Assembly (NCBI GenBank): GCA_014529385.2
Contig: CM043962.1
Coordinates: forward strand, 41,788,598 to 41,852,597
Reading direction: 5' to 3'
Length of the DNA: 64,000 nucleotides
From: Adiantum capillus-veneris
Taxonomy: Eukaryota; Streptophyta; Polypodiopsida; Polypodiales; Pteridaceae
A program made the position numbers and the translations under genes. This document shows, piece after piece, positions 1 to 10,238 of the stretch (positions are counted from its first letter, which is position 1; each line of letters begins with the position of its first letter). The notes under the pieces are model-generated. The model made no database searches. It was not told the origin of the DNA and saw nothing but the letters and a program-made list of their open reading frames with translations.

Positions 1-1280
1 GGCATACGCGCGGCTCTTGGGTCCCATATTTCGTATGGTGGTGTACCAGACGGTGGTCCAAAGTTTACAGGCGTGGCCCTAGGCATAGGGGGTGCCTGAT
101 ATGGCATGTTATTATTAAATGGCATGGCTCCACTTGTATAAGAGCTTGGATAATGCCATTGTGGATTGTAAGCTCTTGGAATAATCGGAGGTGTAGGAGC
201 TACATGAGGCTGAGGTACGACAGGTGCACATGATTGATACATACATGTAGGTATAGTTGGGGACACTGTGCTACTAGGCATCAGCGCAGTATTAACAAAT
301 GAACTCCATGGTGTACTTCTTGTCATGCTCACTACTGGGATATGCATGGTAGCCGTAGTGTCATTAAGAGAAAGATGAGCTAGATCTGGGAAGGTAAAGC
401 TGCCACTTGTGGGCTCAGATTGTACTGAGGCTCTTGGCAAAACAACATTAGGAGGATCAATGGGGCTCACTGAGGGAGTCTCCATTTGTGATAGGGTTGG
501 TTGGTTGGCCTTTCCCGTATCCAAGAATCTCATTAGGCCTGTTGAAGGCATGTTGATCCCTGTGTTCTGTCTTTCTAACTCGACAATCCTATGGAGGACA
601 TCACAGACTTTCTGTTGTTGCTCATCTATGCTAGTAGCACCCGATGTGGATTGTAGAACATCTAACCAACCCACATGATAGGTGTGTCCTGTGTACCGAT
701 CAGTTATAGCTTCTGCTTGTAGGTCATACTCCCAATTTTCGTTTAGGAATATCCCATCTAGGCTTGGCGTGCTGGAGGTTTTCCTCGAAGTGGAAGCATT
801 ATTGCTCCCCATCGCTTGCCCCCTCGTGACTGCTACCTTGGGAGCACTCGGTTGCTCGGCTGGCATGATTGTTGTCATAGGAGCCTTTGCTTTCAGGGCT
901 CGACTTTGTTCTAGCCTTCGTAGGTTCTCAATTTCCCTCTCCCTTGTTGCTTGCATATAGCATTCGATCTCTTGTACTTCGGCAAGACTCCTACCATCGG
1001 GTAGTAGAACCTCAGAGGGAGATAGTCCTAAAGGATCAGGAGGTGCAGTGGATGGAACATTCACATGCACACTCTCAATAAGCATAGGGTCTATTTTAGG
1101 CATGAATGACGAATTTACTTCCCCACTCCCTTCATTTATTTCATTAACCGCATGTTCGGAGCGAGTAGCTCTACTAAGGGTCTCTTTTAAGCGGCTAAAC
1201 ACGCTGGACCCGGGCCGTGGGCCCATGGCATGCATGTCTTGACTTGAACTATCAGGGTTTGGTGTAGGATACCCCTCCAT
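1..1280 (-). CDS. Ty3/gypsy gag polyprotein, N-terminal ~427 residues (partial)
   Basis: Gag packages element RNA into cytoplasmic virus-like particles. The reading frame is open from an ATG at 1280 to the window edge, and the first in-frame stop upstream is near 1370, with no other ATG between, which fixes the start. The N-terminus is acidic and Ser/Pro-rich (MEGYPTPNPDSSSQD). It is followed by a charged helical stretch (residues about 95-135) and a conserved block with NEWEYDL-like and TGHTYHVGWLDVLQS motifs, shared at high similarity with the gag at 49802. A long Pro/Met/Thr-rich linker follows. The zinc knuckles and capsid core lie beyond the edge. Unlike its sisters at 49 kb and 63 kb, no stop or frameshift was seen in the stretch I translated. 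Function is inferred from family position between leader and pol; the family's gag is poorly conserved. Confidence 0.75.
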   Translation of the reverse strand, partial: MEGYPTPNPDSSSQDMHAMGPRPGSSVFSRLKETLSRATRSEHAVNEINEGSGEVNSSFMPKIDPMLIESVHVNVPSTAPPDPLGLSPSEVLLPDGRSLAEVQEIECYMQATREREIENLRRLEQSRALKAKAPMTTIMPAEQPSAPKVAVTRGQAMGSNNASTSRKTSSTPSLDGIFLNENWEYDLQAEAITDRYTGHTYHVGWLDVLQSTSGATSIDEQQQKVCDVLHRIVELERQNTGINMPSTGLMRFLDTGKANQPTLSQMETPSVSPIDPPNVVLPRASVQSEPTSGSFTFPDLAHLSLNDTTATMHIPVVSMTRSTPWSSFVNTALMPSSTVSPTIPTCMYQSCAPVVPQPHVAPTPPIIPRAYNPQWHYPSSYTSGAMPFNNNMPYQAPPMPRATPVNFGPPSGTPPYEIWDPRAARM

Positions 1281-2531
1281 GACTTCGTAGTCAGAGTAAG
1301 AATCACTAGACGCGATATGAGGATCTTGGTTTCGCGCTACCTTGAGTCTCGGCCGAAGGTCCAGAACCTAGGGTGGAGGAATAATGGGTGCCCGCGTAAA
1401 TGGAGGCACTACCAATATGCTCGTGCTCTAACACTCGTCCAGAGCGTACGTTCATATGACTTGGATCCCCTAGAAGTGTCAGTGAGTGCCCGTGAAGGTT
1501 GCTCACCTAGTATTTTTGGGTGTTTTGCAACCCAAGTCTTTTCTTCTTTTTCTTTTTTTTTCTTTTTTGGTCCTTTTTTTTTACGCAGCTATAGAATAGA
1601 ACGTATGATAGCTCAAAACGAGCGTCTCGGTCAGAGGGACGTGTCGTGCTTTACAGCCCTCCGTTTGGTCACTTTATGCCCTCGGAATCCTTAAAACCGT
1701 CAATTTCTAGTAGGGAACTAGGCCCAAATTAGAAAGTCTAAGGGTGCAAGTGGGAAGAGAAGGGAGGAGAGTGGAGGACTTGCCCCACATGCTCTCATTC
1801 CCTCTTGAGGGGGTAGGGTATATATATAAGAGTGAGTCTCGTATATATCATAAGATTGAGGACAGAGGCTTGGGCTTGGGCTTGGACTTGGGGAAATGAT
1901 CCCGATCCCGATCAAAATTTTAGTGTAGCCCCCTAGTCACTCACGCTTAAATATTTTTGGATTTTTAAAAAAATATTTTTTATTTTTATTTTTATTTTTA
2001 TTTTTATTTTTAAGGCGACGACGTCGCGCGATTTAGGTGACCCTTTCTTGGCCACACACACTGTCAACACCTACCTAACCTCTCTGCCAACAGCTCACAA
2101 CTCACTACCTTATCTACTTACTAACAGTGCAGTGCTGATAACCACTAACTAATCTACTAACTAATCTGTTAACCACTTTGCTAACTGCTTACTGACAGTG
2201 AGCTAACTGTCCACCTACTTCCTCTCTCACTACCTTACTGTGCAAAGACTGTGTGCAGGCAAACCTTGACAGAAAACTGTGTGCAAACAGAAATTGCTAA
2301 CTGTCTACCTACTTATTCATTCACTGCGAACAAGCTAACGACTACTAATTGTGCAAAGACTGTGTGCAAACAGAAAACACAACATTATGCAGAAATCACA
2401 GAACTTGCAGACAATACAGAAATTAACAACTTGCAGAAAAATAACTCATTCCTCTTCCTCTTCCTCTTCTTTCCTACTACAAACAACTCATAGAAGAAGC
2501 ACAAAGTGCCTCTTGGGCTTAGTGCAGGGCG
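1281..2531 (-). other. Untranslated leader of element Z
   Basis: This is the segment between the primer site and the gag start. It holds no ORF that I can link to a protein. On the plus strand it contains T-rich tracts (1541-1580) and a run of ATTTTT repeats at 1970-2012 directly beside a short CpG-rich stretch (gcgacgacgtcgcgcg). The part at 2040-2480 is made of short, imperfect CTAACT/AACTG-type repeats. Long leaders are common in plant gypsy elements and may carry the packaging signal. Confidence 0.5.
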
Positions 2532-2551
2532 ATTTCCCGGAAATGGCGCCA
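2532..2551 (-). promoter_or_regulatory. Primer binding site, tRNA-Asp type
   Basis: On the minus strand this reads TGGCGCCATTTCCGGGAAAT and starts four bases after the LTR end. It matches the complement of the 3' end of plant tRNA-Asp with a few mismatches. A tRNA annealed here would prime minus-strand cDNA synthesis. It confirms that the LTR to its right is the 5' LTR. Confidence 0.75.
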
Positions 2552-2790
2552 AAAATGTGCGCTCCTTGCCGCACTGTCAAAGCAAGGGACTTGCCTAACA
2601 CTGTGTGCGAGCCACACACGGCTCCAAGCACACAACTAGCTTAACTAGTAAGCTCAAAAGAGGGCAATGGTGTGTCACTCACCGCTCTATGCTCCTGCCG
2701 TGGAGGATTCCTCGCCGCGAAGAAGAAGGAGACGCCGCTACGTCGCGCTCAACCGCTTCACCGCAGTCGTGCCGCCGCAATGCTCGATCG

Positions 2791-2791
<1 letters not shown>

Positions 2792-2836
<45 letters not shown>

Positions 2837-2848
2837 CACACACACACA
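2792..2848. repeat. (CT)n(CA)n microsatellite in LTR of Z
   Basis: About 21 CT repeats (2792-2833) are followed by CA repeats (2836-2848). The same position in the LTR at 40998 has a short CT run and a long CA run, and in the LTR at 59094 both are short. The tract is therefore an ancestral part of the LTR that has changed length. Confidence 0.95.
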
Positions 2849-2943
2849 AGGAGGTGAAGAAGAAGAAGATGGAGATGGAGATGGAGCAAGAGCACTCTTC
2901 TATTGCACAAATGAGAGAATGAGTGAATTTTAGGTTTAGTTGG

Positions 2944-2952
2944 CTTTTATAT
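2944..2952 (-). promoter_or_regulatory. Putative LTR TATA box
   Basis: The minus strand reads ATATAAAAG inside the LTR. The same motif is conserved at the matching place in the LTR at 40998 (near 41394), and is altered by one base in the LTR at 59094 (near 59552). Conservation across copies supports a role as the element promoter. Confidence 0.5.
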
Positions 2953-3172
2953 GAGCTCACCCCATTCACACTTGGGCGCCCATGCTTAGCCAACTAATCC
3001 CTTGAATGTCCCAGTTAGAGTGCGCCTCTCATCGGCGATCACTCTTACCCTTTTCCTATTGGACCGACAAGCCCGGTACCTGACTCTACCAAATAAATAA
3101 TACAATGTCCACCGTAGGTTACAACGTCCGTCTCGTAGGTGATAGGGTGTCCGTGAGCCGTGAGGGTTAACA

Positions 3173-5640
3173 ACAGTGGTGGTTTTTTGACTGATTTTTT
3201 AACCCAACAAGGTGTTCTCACCAATGAGATCTTTTCAAAACCTTGTGTCTTTTTGTTGGAATAAGCTAGGTTTATAATATCTTCGAGTACTCCAAGAAGG
3301 CCATAATTTCTTGAGAGAGGAATGTTTTTATAACATTGTGTAATATCCGCTATGAAGATACAGTAGATATCCATAGGTAAGTTGATAAACACCTTCGATG
3401 AATTCTTAGCAAGCCAGAAGGTACAGCATTCTATACCACTGACTCTTTTAAGATATGCTCTTCTTTTAGCACAAAGATTGCAAACCTCTGCCATGATAAG
3501 CTTTAGGCAGGAAGTAACATCTTTTGTAATACTGGAGAATATACAGTTTGAAGCATCAGAAATCCATCTAAACTTCTGCTTGTGTTTTTAAAAAGTTGGG
3601 AACAAAACAGGAAGCTTACTTGAAATTTCATTGTAACCCATATTGTCCAAATCTCTCAACAAAGCTAAAGCTACATCCTTTAGTGTTTCATTTGTCTTTT
3701 CAAATTCAGTTCCACCCAACCTTACTAGGGCAGCTTCATAAATGAGCTTTTTACAGATAACAGATACAATGTTAGCAGCTTTATCAAGTCCGACAATAAA
3801 CCACTCACGAGACAGCTCATGACATTCTTGCATAATTTTTGGCGTGACCCAAGTAGTATCCAAACTGATCCATTTTTCTGGCAAAAGATTAATCTTTTGA
3901 TAAAATACTATTTTCAGTTTTTAGCAAGATCCTGTAGAATCTGTTGCTCCAGTTAGAGCTTTAAGGCTAAGTTAGCCAAACATTCTAGTAGTGCAGAAAA
4001 TGCCATTCTAGGGTTTAGCGGTTCCACAAATATGTGATTCAAACCCATTCCAAGTATATTTCGAAGAGAAGAAACTTTAATGATAGCTAGTTTTGTCACA
4101 CAAACGTGTACACCAAGTAATTTAAAATCCTTACAAAAGGCAGGAAAATTTTTACAGTTACATCTTAAACTAGTTTTATACCTCAAAAATTCATTTGAGT
4201 ATACAAAGCACTTAATAGTTTCAGAGTATTTCCAGCGAAACACCATATTATCAATCATAGAATTATCACCATATACTAAATCAAAACTTTCTATAAAAGT
4301 TGATTTAGGTGAAAAGAACTCAAAAAATCTATTGGTGAAATGACAATGAATGAAATTAGTACTACAATCCTCAGCTTTGCTTGGTAGATAGTGCCTCCCG
4401 ATCTCATTGACCGCTACCTGCATAGTCACATTTCCAAACGATGTTTAACAGGTAGTCCTCGACCCCTTCCTCTTGTAAAGTACGAAATTGCATGAAGGCA
4501 ATTTTGCGCCAGAACTAACTCCTTGGCTTGTCCACCTAACCACGAACAGATGAGAGTAAGATGAAAGGATATAGATTCCAGATTGTTGATGGGAAACCAA
4601 ACTGCATGGTCGAACTATATGATGCTAGACTCACATGACGCTTTAGGATCCAGAAATTTGCAAGCGCACTTGAGATAAGTTCTGTAAATATTCCAGATTG
4701 ATTCTGCATAATAATCAGGATTGTTTTTATTGAATTCCATGAATCCTTTTGTTCTCACATAAAGCCCGCATTAGAACTACACTTCTTGGAATCCAAAAAA
4801 TTCATGTTGAACGGAGCTTTAATCAGCTCTCCTTTGTCTAAACATTGCACTCCTTTGAGTATCTTCAATCAAGAGTCCTCTATTGTGGAGGCAGGTAGAT
4901 TTGCCAAAAAACTCAGGTCTCTATTGAGATAGGAGCCAGAAACCCTTTATTAGGGAGTGACCAAAGTTTGTGCTCTGACCCTAAGGATTCAACCTCCACT
5001 TGTCGTATCGGTAAAAAAGGAAATATTATGGATACCTTAGGAACTAATTCCAAAGCGAAGTTTCACTTAGAAAACATAAATCTTTTTGAAATTCTTTAAC
5101 ACCTTCCGCAGCTGCTGCATCTCTACAGAAAAGACTGTTGGTAGGTGGGACAAAACTAGGACTAAGTCCACACCGCTTTCTGAGAAGGTTAGCAAGTTCA
5201 GCACCATCAAATGAGAACTTAGCCAAGTCCTCTTTATGTGCTTTAGAGATAGTTGGGACATTTGCAATAATTTTGGAAATAGCAGAAATGCCCTCCTTAC
5301 TGTTTTTAACTAAAACTGCCAAAGTTTTGACCCATTTTTCAAATGAGACTGTGTGAATAAGGGAGGTAGTAGGATTACTATACGAGGCCACGATGAGAGC
5401 AGATGCTTCCGCATATTGAATGCATCTTAGAACCCAACAGTGAAGCCCTTGAGAGTGGCTCCATTGGCAATTCCAATCCCTAATACAAGCAAACAGCTGG
5501 AAGGAGGCATGGTTAGAAATGTCCCAGAAATTTGAAAGGAAATAATGTAAAAGGAAGAATCTTAGAATAAGCCGTAATGTTAATGGTTTAATATAGTATT
5601 CTAGTAGCCACCTCAACCTTCAACCAGTCAGAAAATATTC
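3173..5640 (-). pseudogene. Degenerate Penelope-like (PLE) reverse transcriptase
   Basis: A broken minus-strand coding region runs from about 5616 down to 3175, where the gypsy LTR cuts it. Pieces lie at 5616-5044, about 4780-4440, 4429-3953, 3884-3588 and 3580-3175. The recognisable part has GLDKAANIVSVICKKL, then KFRWISDASNCIFSS, then the palm-type motif FIADITQCYKNIPL followed by a GLLGVLEDIINLAYSNKK helix. A DK-containing N-terminal motif followed by a RT palm with a D-I-x-x-C/S-Y-x-x-I-P core is what I know from Penelope-like elements of plants. The catalytic YxDD part and any GIY-YIG domain would lie beyond the LTR insertion and are not seen. The upstream pieces are unrecognised and are joined to it only by strand and spacing. 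An alternative is another divergent RT family. Confidence 0.45.
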
Positions 5641-7017
5641 ATAATGATCGTGTGAGGCTAACCCCTCTATAGCAGATTGATTGTATTATCAGAACAATCT
5701 GTCTTAGCACAATTCTGGGAGCTTGGTCCTGAGCGAGTGGTAAGACTGGATCTAAGTGCCAATTGTGTGTGTTTTAGTTATCTACATATATTACCCACAA
5801 ACGAACATACATATGTTCAAAGACCAAGGTACCTAGATAAATACAAGGTTTATTATATACAAAACAAACTTTAGATAGCATGATTTTGTATAAATGAATA
5901 TCATCAAGTTGGTACAAGTCACCATCCAAAAGGTAGAAATTCCTTTACAAATTGCGAACCAGTAGCTAACCTCCAAACCATAAAGCAACCAAAAAGCTAA
6001 ACCAAAGAGAGTTTAGCATTGGCTCTGTATGCAGGTGTTTGTATGGGCATCCCAATTGTTATCCATGTCACAAAGGTTCAACTTTTTCTTTGCAAATAAA
6101 CTTATCATTAAACAATGAATTTTTAAAAAGAAACATTGTTTGTCAGTTACAATGTCATACAAAGCTTCAACAGCCTACCAACTGCCAATGATTTTAAGCA
6201 TCTTTATAATTTATCCCCTTATTCTTGCAGGTTCTATTAAGTATTCCCTCTGCCTCGACCATGCCTTGTTCTTTGTCATAAATGAGGCTATATATTCTGC
6301 CCTAGCTGCCTTAAGCTTTTTTGAGATCTGTGCTCTCTTGATTGGATCAACTATAGTACTCATCCGAGTTGTCATCCTATACCTTGGTATACCTTGATAA
6401 CAATGAACAAGTCATTTTTTATTAGAAGTAAACTCTCTTATACAATTTCCTTATATATGCAACCCTGACAGGTTATGCATAATCTCGAGCAACCTCCGTC
6501 TTCATATAGCTGGATTACATCAACTTTTTCAGAAAATTGAGCGTCCCACTACATGATTTTTACCTGAAGTAATCCGCACTAGCTATAGTAACATGCATAG
6601 TCAAAAAGTTTAAAAGAAACACTAGTTTATGAAATTATATTTGCCATTAGTAGGTCAATCCTCCGTTTATGTCCTTAGACATAATGTTATGTCGAGAATC
6701 TCTAAAAATTGAAAGCATCAGGAGTTATAGCACCCGGAAACAGAAAATCGAAAAAAGTCCAGCTAAGTGACCATAACATTCCAACAAAGAGTAAGTAGAT
6801 AATAACCAGTTTTGGTTCGGTATAGTAAGCTTTCAAATCTAGACTAAGGAGTCTACTGAAACCAGCTTTTTTAGTACGAAGCAAACAAGGATATATACAT
6901 TATACATGCTATATCTATGAAAACCCCAGGAGGTTTATATCTAAAAGTCGAGCTTATGTAAAACCCTAAAATTCAGCAATAAGCCTGCACAAACCATATC
7001 CAACAAGTAAATTACAC
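5641..7017. other. AT-rich intergenic DNA, nothing recognised
   Basis: No supported gene, RNA gene or repeat boundary was found. Short ORFs here (for example 6140-6397) have no recognisable motif. The plus strand at 6270-6330 on its complement briefly resembles the EAEYIA box of a copia RNase H, but the match is too short to call. Confidence 0.4.
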
Positions 7018-7990
7018 CTCATTCCCAGTCTCTATACCAGCACATACCTGGTTACACTGCTTTAAGCCAGGTAAGCTTAGTATTATGCCAAGACATTAGT
7101 AGATAATGATTTTAGAGTAAACCAATGTCAGCAGTTGGAAGGGTATAGCTTCCAAAGTAAACCAGTAATTGAAGAAAATTACCCAGCAAACCATACCCAA
7201 GGTCGAGACCTTATGCTTACATCGAGACCCTATATTGTCTTAGGCCGGGTCCACAAAGGTGTTTAAGTCTTTGACATCACTCTCATGCGCATGATCATCT
7301 CTGTACACCAACATCCGACACGTATCCTTGAGCAGGTTGCCATAGCCTCCTAAGTAACTCAATTCAGTACACAAGTGGTAGGACCGCTTTTCTTGAAATT
7401 TATTTCATCACTAAGAATCCAGCAAAAACAGGTCAGTAAAACGCATATCCAGCAAGTATACCGTATCAGCCCGGACTGTTATCAAACAATAGCATGTATA
7501 CCGCAACTTTCAAGATTGCAAAATTTCTGAGCTCTATCTGTTAGTTTCAGACGAAAATTTACCTCATTCTCAATCTTCACAAAACATATCTCAACATCTG
7601 TACCTACATGGTTACCCTACTTGAATCAAGGTAAGGTTAGTACTAGGTCGAGACTTTAGTATTTAATGAGTTTAGTGCAAACAAATGTCAGTAGTAGGAA
7701 AAGCATACCTTCATTAGACAGAAATAACCCAGCCAATCTACCCAAGATCGAGACCCTATACTTTGGTCGAGACTTTCTATCGCCTCGGACAATGTCCATA
7801 AAAGTGTAAGGTCAGAGGTTCTAAAGTTTTGAAAGCATATCACTGCCAGCCTAAGAAGAATGACCAGCATCCGACATCAAAAAACCAAGACAGTTATCAT
7901 GGTACCCAAAATTCAATACACTAATTAGTAGGACCTGCATAATGACCAGGTTTTCCTGAATATTCATACTTATTGAATATGCCTCTTAGA
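7018..7990. repeat. Old two-copy tandem duplication (~545-bp unit)
   Basis: Segment 7018-7560 and segment 7563-7990 align with the same order of landmarks: a ctcatt start, a tggttac box, ccaggtaagcttag versus caaggtaaggttag, a doubled gtcgagac motif (7200-7240 and 7745-7775), then a catccgacac box (7312 and 7869) and a tagtaggacc box (about 7379 and 7925). The spacing between matching landmarks is about 545 bp. The copies are much diverged, so the duplication is old. No coding potential is seen. Confidence 0.7.
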
Positions 7991-8719
7991 ATTTTTACTT
8001 ATCATGCTGCCATTCCACTCTTACTGATTAATGTCAACCAGCTATAGTCTCTAGCAGTTTAAGCAGTCCTTCCTATTACCATACCAATTTATATAGACAC
8101 CGCAGGAAGACCCATGTCCTCATCATATTACCATACATAGCAACTTGAAATGATTTCACAATACCAAGTATCATTCCCACTTTTTACTTATCAAGCAAAG
8201 GAACTCGACCTGAGAAGAAGAAGAAGCCAAATGGATGGACTTCCAGGACCTACTTCCCTTTCCCCACAGTTTAATACACTACAAGTTCAATCACTCAGGC
8301 ACCAACCCTCAGTTACACATAGAGAATACGGAAGCATATACGAGCCAGCTAAGTGAGGGAGACCCTCACCTTTATAGGTTGTTGCGGATCATGCTAAGAT
8401 TTCAAAGCCCCAACTAGAGTCCTGCCACTCGCCCTCAACCATGCATTCGGTGGAGGTGGCTTACCATAAATGGCCCATGTGCACTGTTAGCAAACTCCGT
8501 CTACAGATGTAATGAATCCCGACTTCGCCGCCCAAAGTTAGCGCGTTGCAGAGTATTAACCTTTTCCACTTCCACTCGATCTAAGTCATCCCAACTTTAG
8601 GAATGTTTACCAAGTGAAAAAATACTTTAAAGATTTTTAATCTTAGTTACACACGAAGGAGGCAATATTTCCGGCCAAGGGAAATTCCATTTCCCCTTTT
8701 AAGTCAATATTCCTTGGTA

Positions 8720-8722
<3 letters not shown>
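7991..8722. other. Unrecognised intergenic segment
   Basis: No gene or element is supported. Two overlapping plus-strand ORFs near 8150-8417 have no recognisable motif and are probably chance frames. Confidence 0.35.

Positions 8723-8806
<84 letters not shown>
8723..8806. repeat. (GT)n microsatellite, ~42 units
   Basis: This is an almost pure GT run ending in gtctgtttttgg. It is the longest alternating purine-pyrimidine tract in the window and could adopt Z-DNA under supercoiling. No gene is next to it. Confidence 0.97.
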
Positions 8807-8807
<1 letters not shown>

Positions 8808-10111
8808 TGTTTTTGGTACTAGGATACACATTGGCACTTGTCCTAGTCAATTACATGAGATGAAGCATACCTAATGAGCTCATTAGTAAGTGCACTTTTC
8901 AAAGCACAACAAATCGCTAGCAGGTTACCTGTCTAGCAAGTTATCTTTGGAAATGAAACTCTTTCAAAATATGCACAACTAAGTATGCAAGCTCTCTGTT
9001 GTTTTCATACGATAGACGTGCAAAGGTTCTTCAGAAAGCTACTTGAGATATTAGAATTGTTTGGCTTATTATCCCTCAACTTTTTTGGCTTATTATCCCT
9101 CAACTTTGTGTGCTCTTCACTTGGCACATATGTAGTTGGGAAGACTACTAGCAAAAAGAATCATTGCTTCTTGTGATTCCATAGATATTAACTTTACAAG
9201 TTTTATTAGTCAATAAATGTCTAGACAATGACAAGGAGGGCATTACAATTGACAAGGATCCACCCTTCTAGTACATCCAACCTATATGGGTGCCAAATAT
9301 GAGCCGTATGCTGCCTATGGCAATTGCCCCTTCAAACATCAAGAGATCAACATGCACAGTGAAGCTGTGTGATTAATTTTTTGGTGCCTTTCCACCTCTC
9401 TTACCTCCATGACTTTCCCTTCAAATTTTTGAGGGCAATATGTGACTATTCAAACACCTTCAATCCATAACTCCCATAACCTTTTTTTCCTTTTTTTTTT
9501 ATCATTTTAGATGAACTGAAGGGCACATAAAGATTCTCAAAAGCAAGCCAGATAAATAGACATAAAAACCTTCTATCATTATGTTGTCACTGCACTTTCG
9601 TGCAAGAGAAAACCTATGTTCCCCAAAACCAGACGTCCTAGCAAGGAAAACAATCCAAGATAAGGCACCTGTCAAAGTAAGAAGAAAATTGTTAGCAACA
9701 AACCTATTTATTATTCAAAGTTTCCAAGCTCGATATATTTTCTTCTTGCAAGTCAAAGAAGCTATGCAAACAAAGTGTGCCTTGAGCAGGTAAGAGGACT
9801 ACCTTTTCAGACTTTCCACACACTGTCAAGGTCCAGTGTCGGGGGGTAGTTAATCTGCACCGCCATATGCTCAACGTTATTTTACGTAATCAGCTGTTGT
9901 GACCGTTGGATCTTTGGCAAGTCAGCACAGGGAATTAAGCTATGAACTTTTGAATTCGGAGGTCATTAGCCAAGTCAACATAGGGAATTGATATTGCCGA
10001 GAAATATAGCCAACAAGCACGCAATCATTGCTTTTGAGGGTGCCAGCAGCTCAGCCTAAGTGTGGTCAACAAACACTCATTGCCCCCCTCCCCTGAACCT
10101 TGACGGCCAAG
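8807..10111. other. Unrecognised intergenic segment with a 24-bp tandem repeat
   Basis: A perfect 24-bp unit (ttggcttattatccctcaac plus four bases) is present twice at 9061-9108. Around 9930-9990 a short motif, aagtca(g/a)ca(c/t)agggaatt, occurs twice. No gene, RNA or element is supported. Confidence 0.4.
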
Positions 10112-10238
10112 AAAGGTTTTTTACTGACCTTTCCCTCCGTAAAAACTGCTCCTGCCATGGCTCCCGGCTCCCCGCCGGTCGCTATGCGGTCACAGGTTTT
10201 ACGGGGAAAGGTTTTTAGGTCAGTAAAAGACCTTTCCC
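10112..10238. repeat. Small inverted repeat (hairpin), possible MITE remnant
   Basis: The left arm 10112-10148 and the right arm 10193-10238 are reverse complements over about 37-45 bp, with a gap of about 8 bases in the left arm and a few mismatches. A GC-rich spacer of 44 bp separates them. The arms begin with aaaggt(t/c)ttttactgacc. No clear target duplication was found, so it could be a MITE remnant or a hairpin-RNA locus. Confidence 0.6.

Larger units (their letters stand above)
1..3172 (-). mobile_element. Ty3/gypsy element Z, 5' part (leaves window at left)
   Basis: Read on the minus strand this is the start of an LTR retrotransposon: 5' LTR (3172-2556), primer site, about 1.25 kb of leader, then gag running off the window at position 1. 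The LTR is clearly related to those at 40998-41602 and 59094-59757, and the gag matches the gag at 49802-48794. The element landed in Penelope-like sequence, which resumes at 3173. The 3' LTR lies outside the window, so the target duplication cannot be checked. Confidence 0.85.
2556..3172 (-). repeat. 5' LTR of gypsy element Z (617 bp)
   Basis: The boundaries are the TG...CA ends seen on the plus strand as TGTGCG...GGTTAACA. The same ends bound the copies at 40998-41602 and 59094-59757. The LTR contains a (CT)n(CA)n microsatellite (2792-2848), a GAAGAAGAAGATGGAGATGG-like coding-looking run, and on the minus strand a TATA-like box at 2952-2944. The reading frames inside it are incidental. Confidence 0.85.

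Noticed and set aside
1317-1694. Plus-strand ORFs at 409-1694
   Set aside because: They overlap the minus-strand gag and leader of gypsy Z, whose homology to the gag at 49 kb decides the strand.
2605-2933. Coding-looking plus-strand frames with KKKKMEMEMEQEH in the LTR
   Set aside because: They recur in every LTR copy, come from GAAGAAGAAG-type repeats and CT/CA tracts, and are not conserved as protein.
6260-6330. Minus-strand AEYIASFM text resembling the copia RNase H box
   Set aside because: Only about 12 residues match and neither side shows RNase H or integrase motifs. Probably chance.
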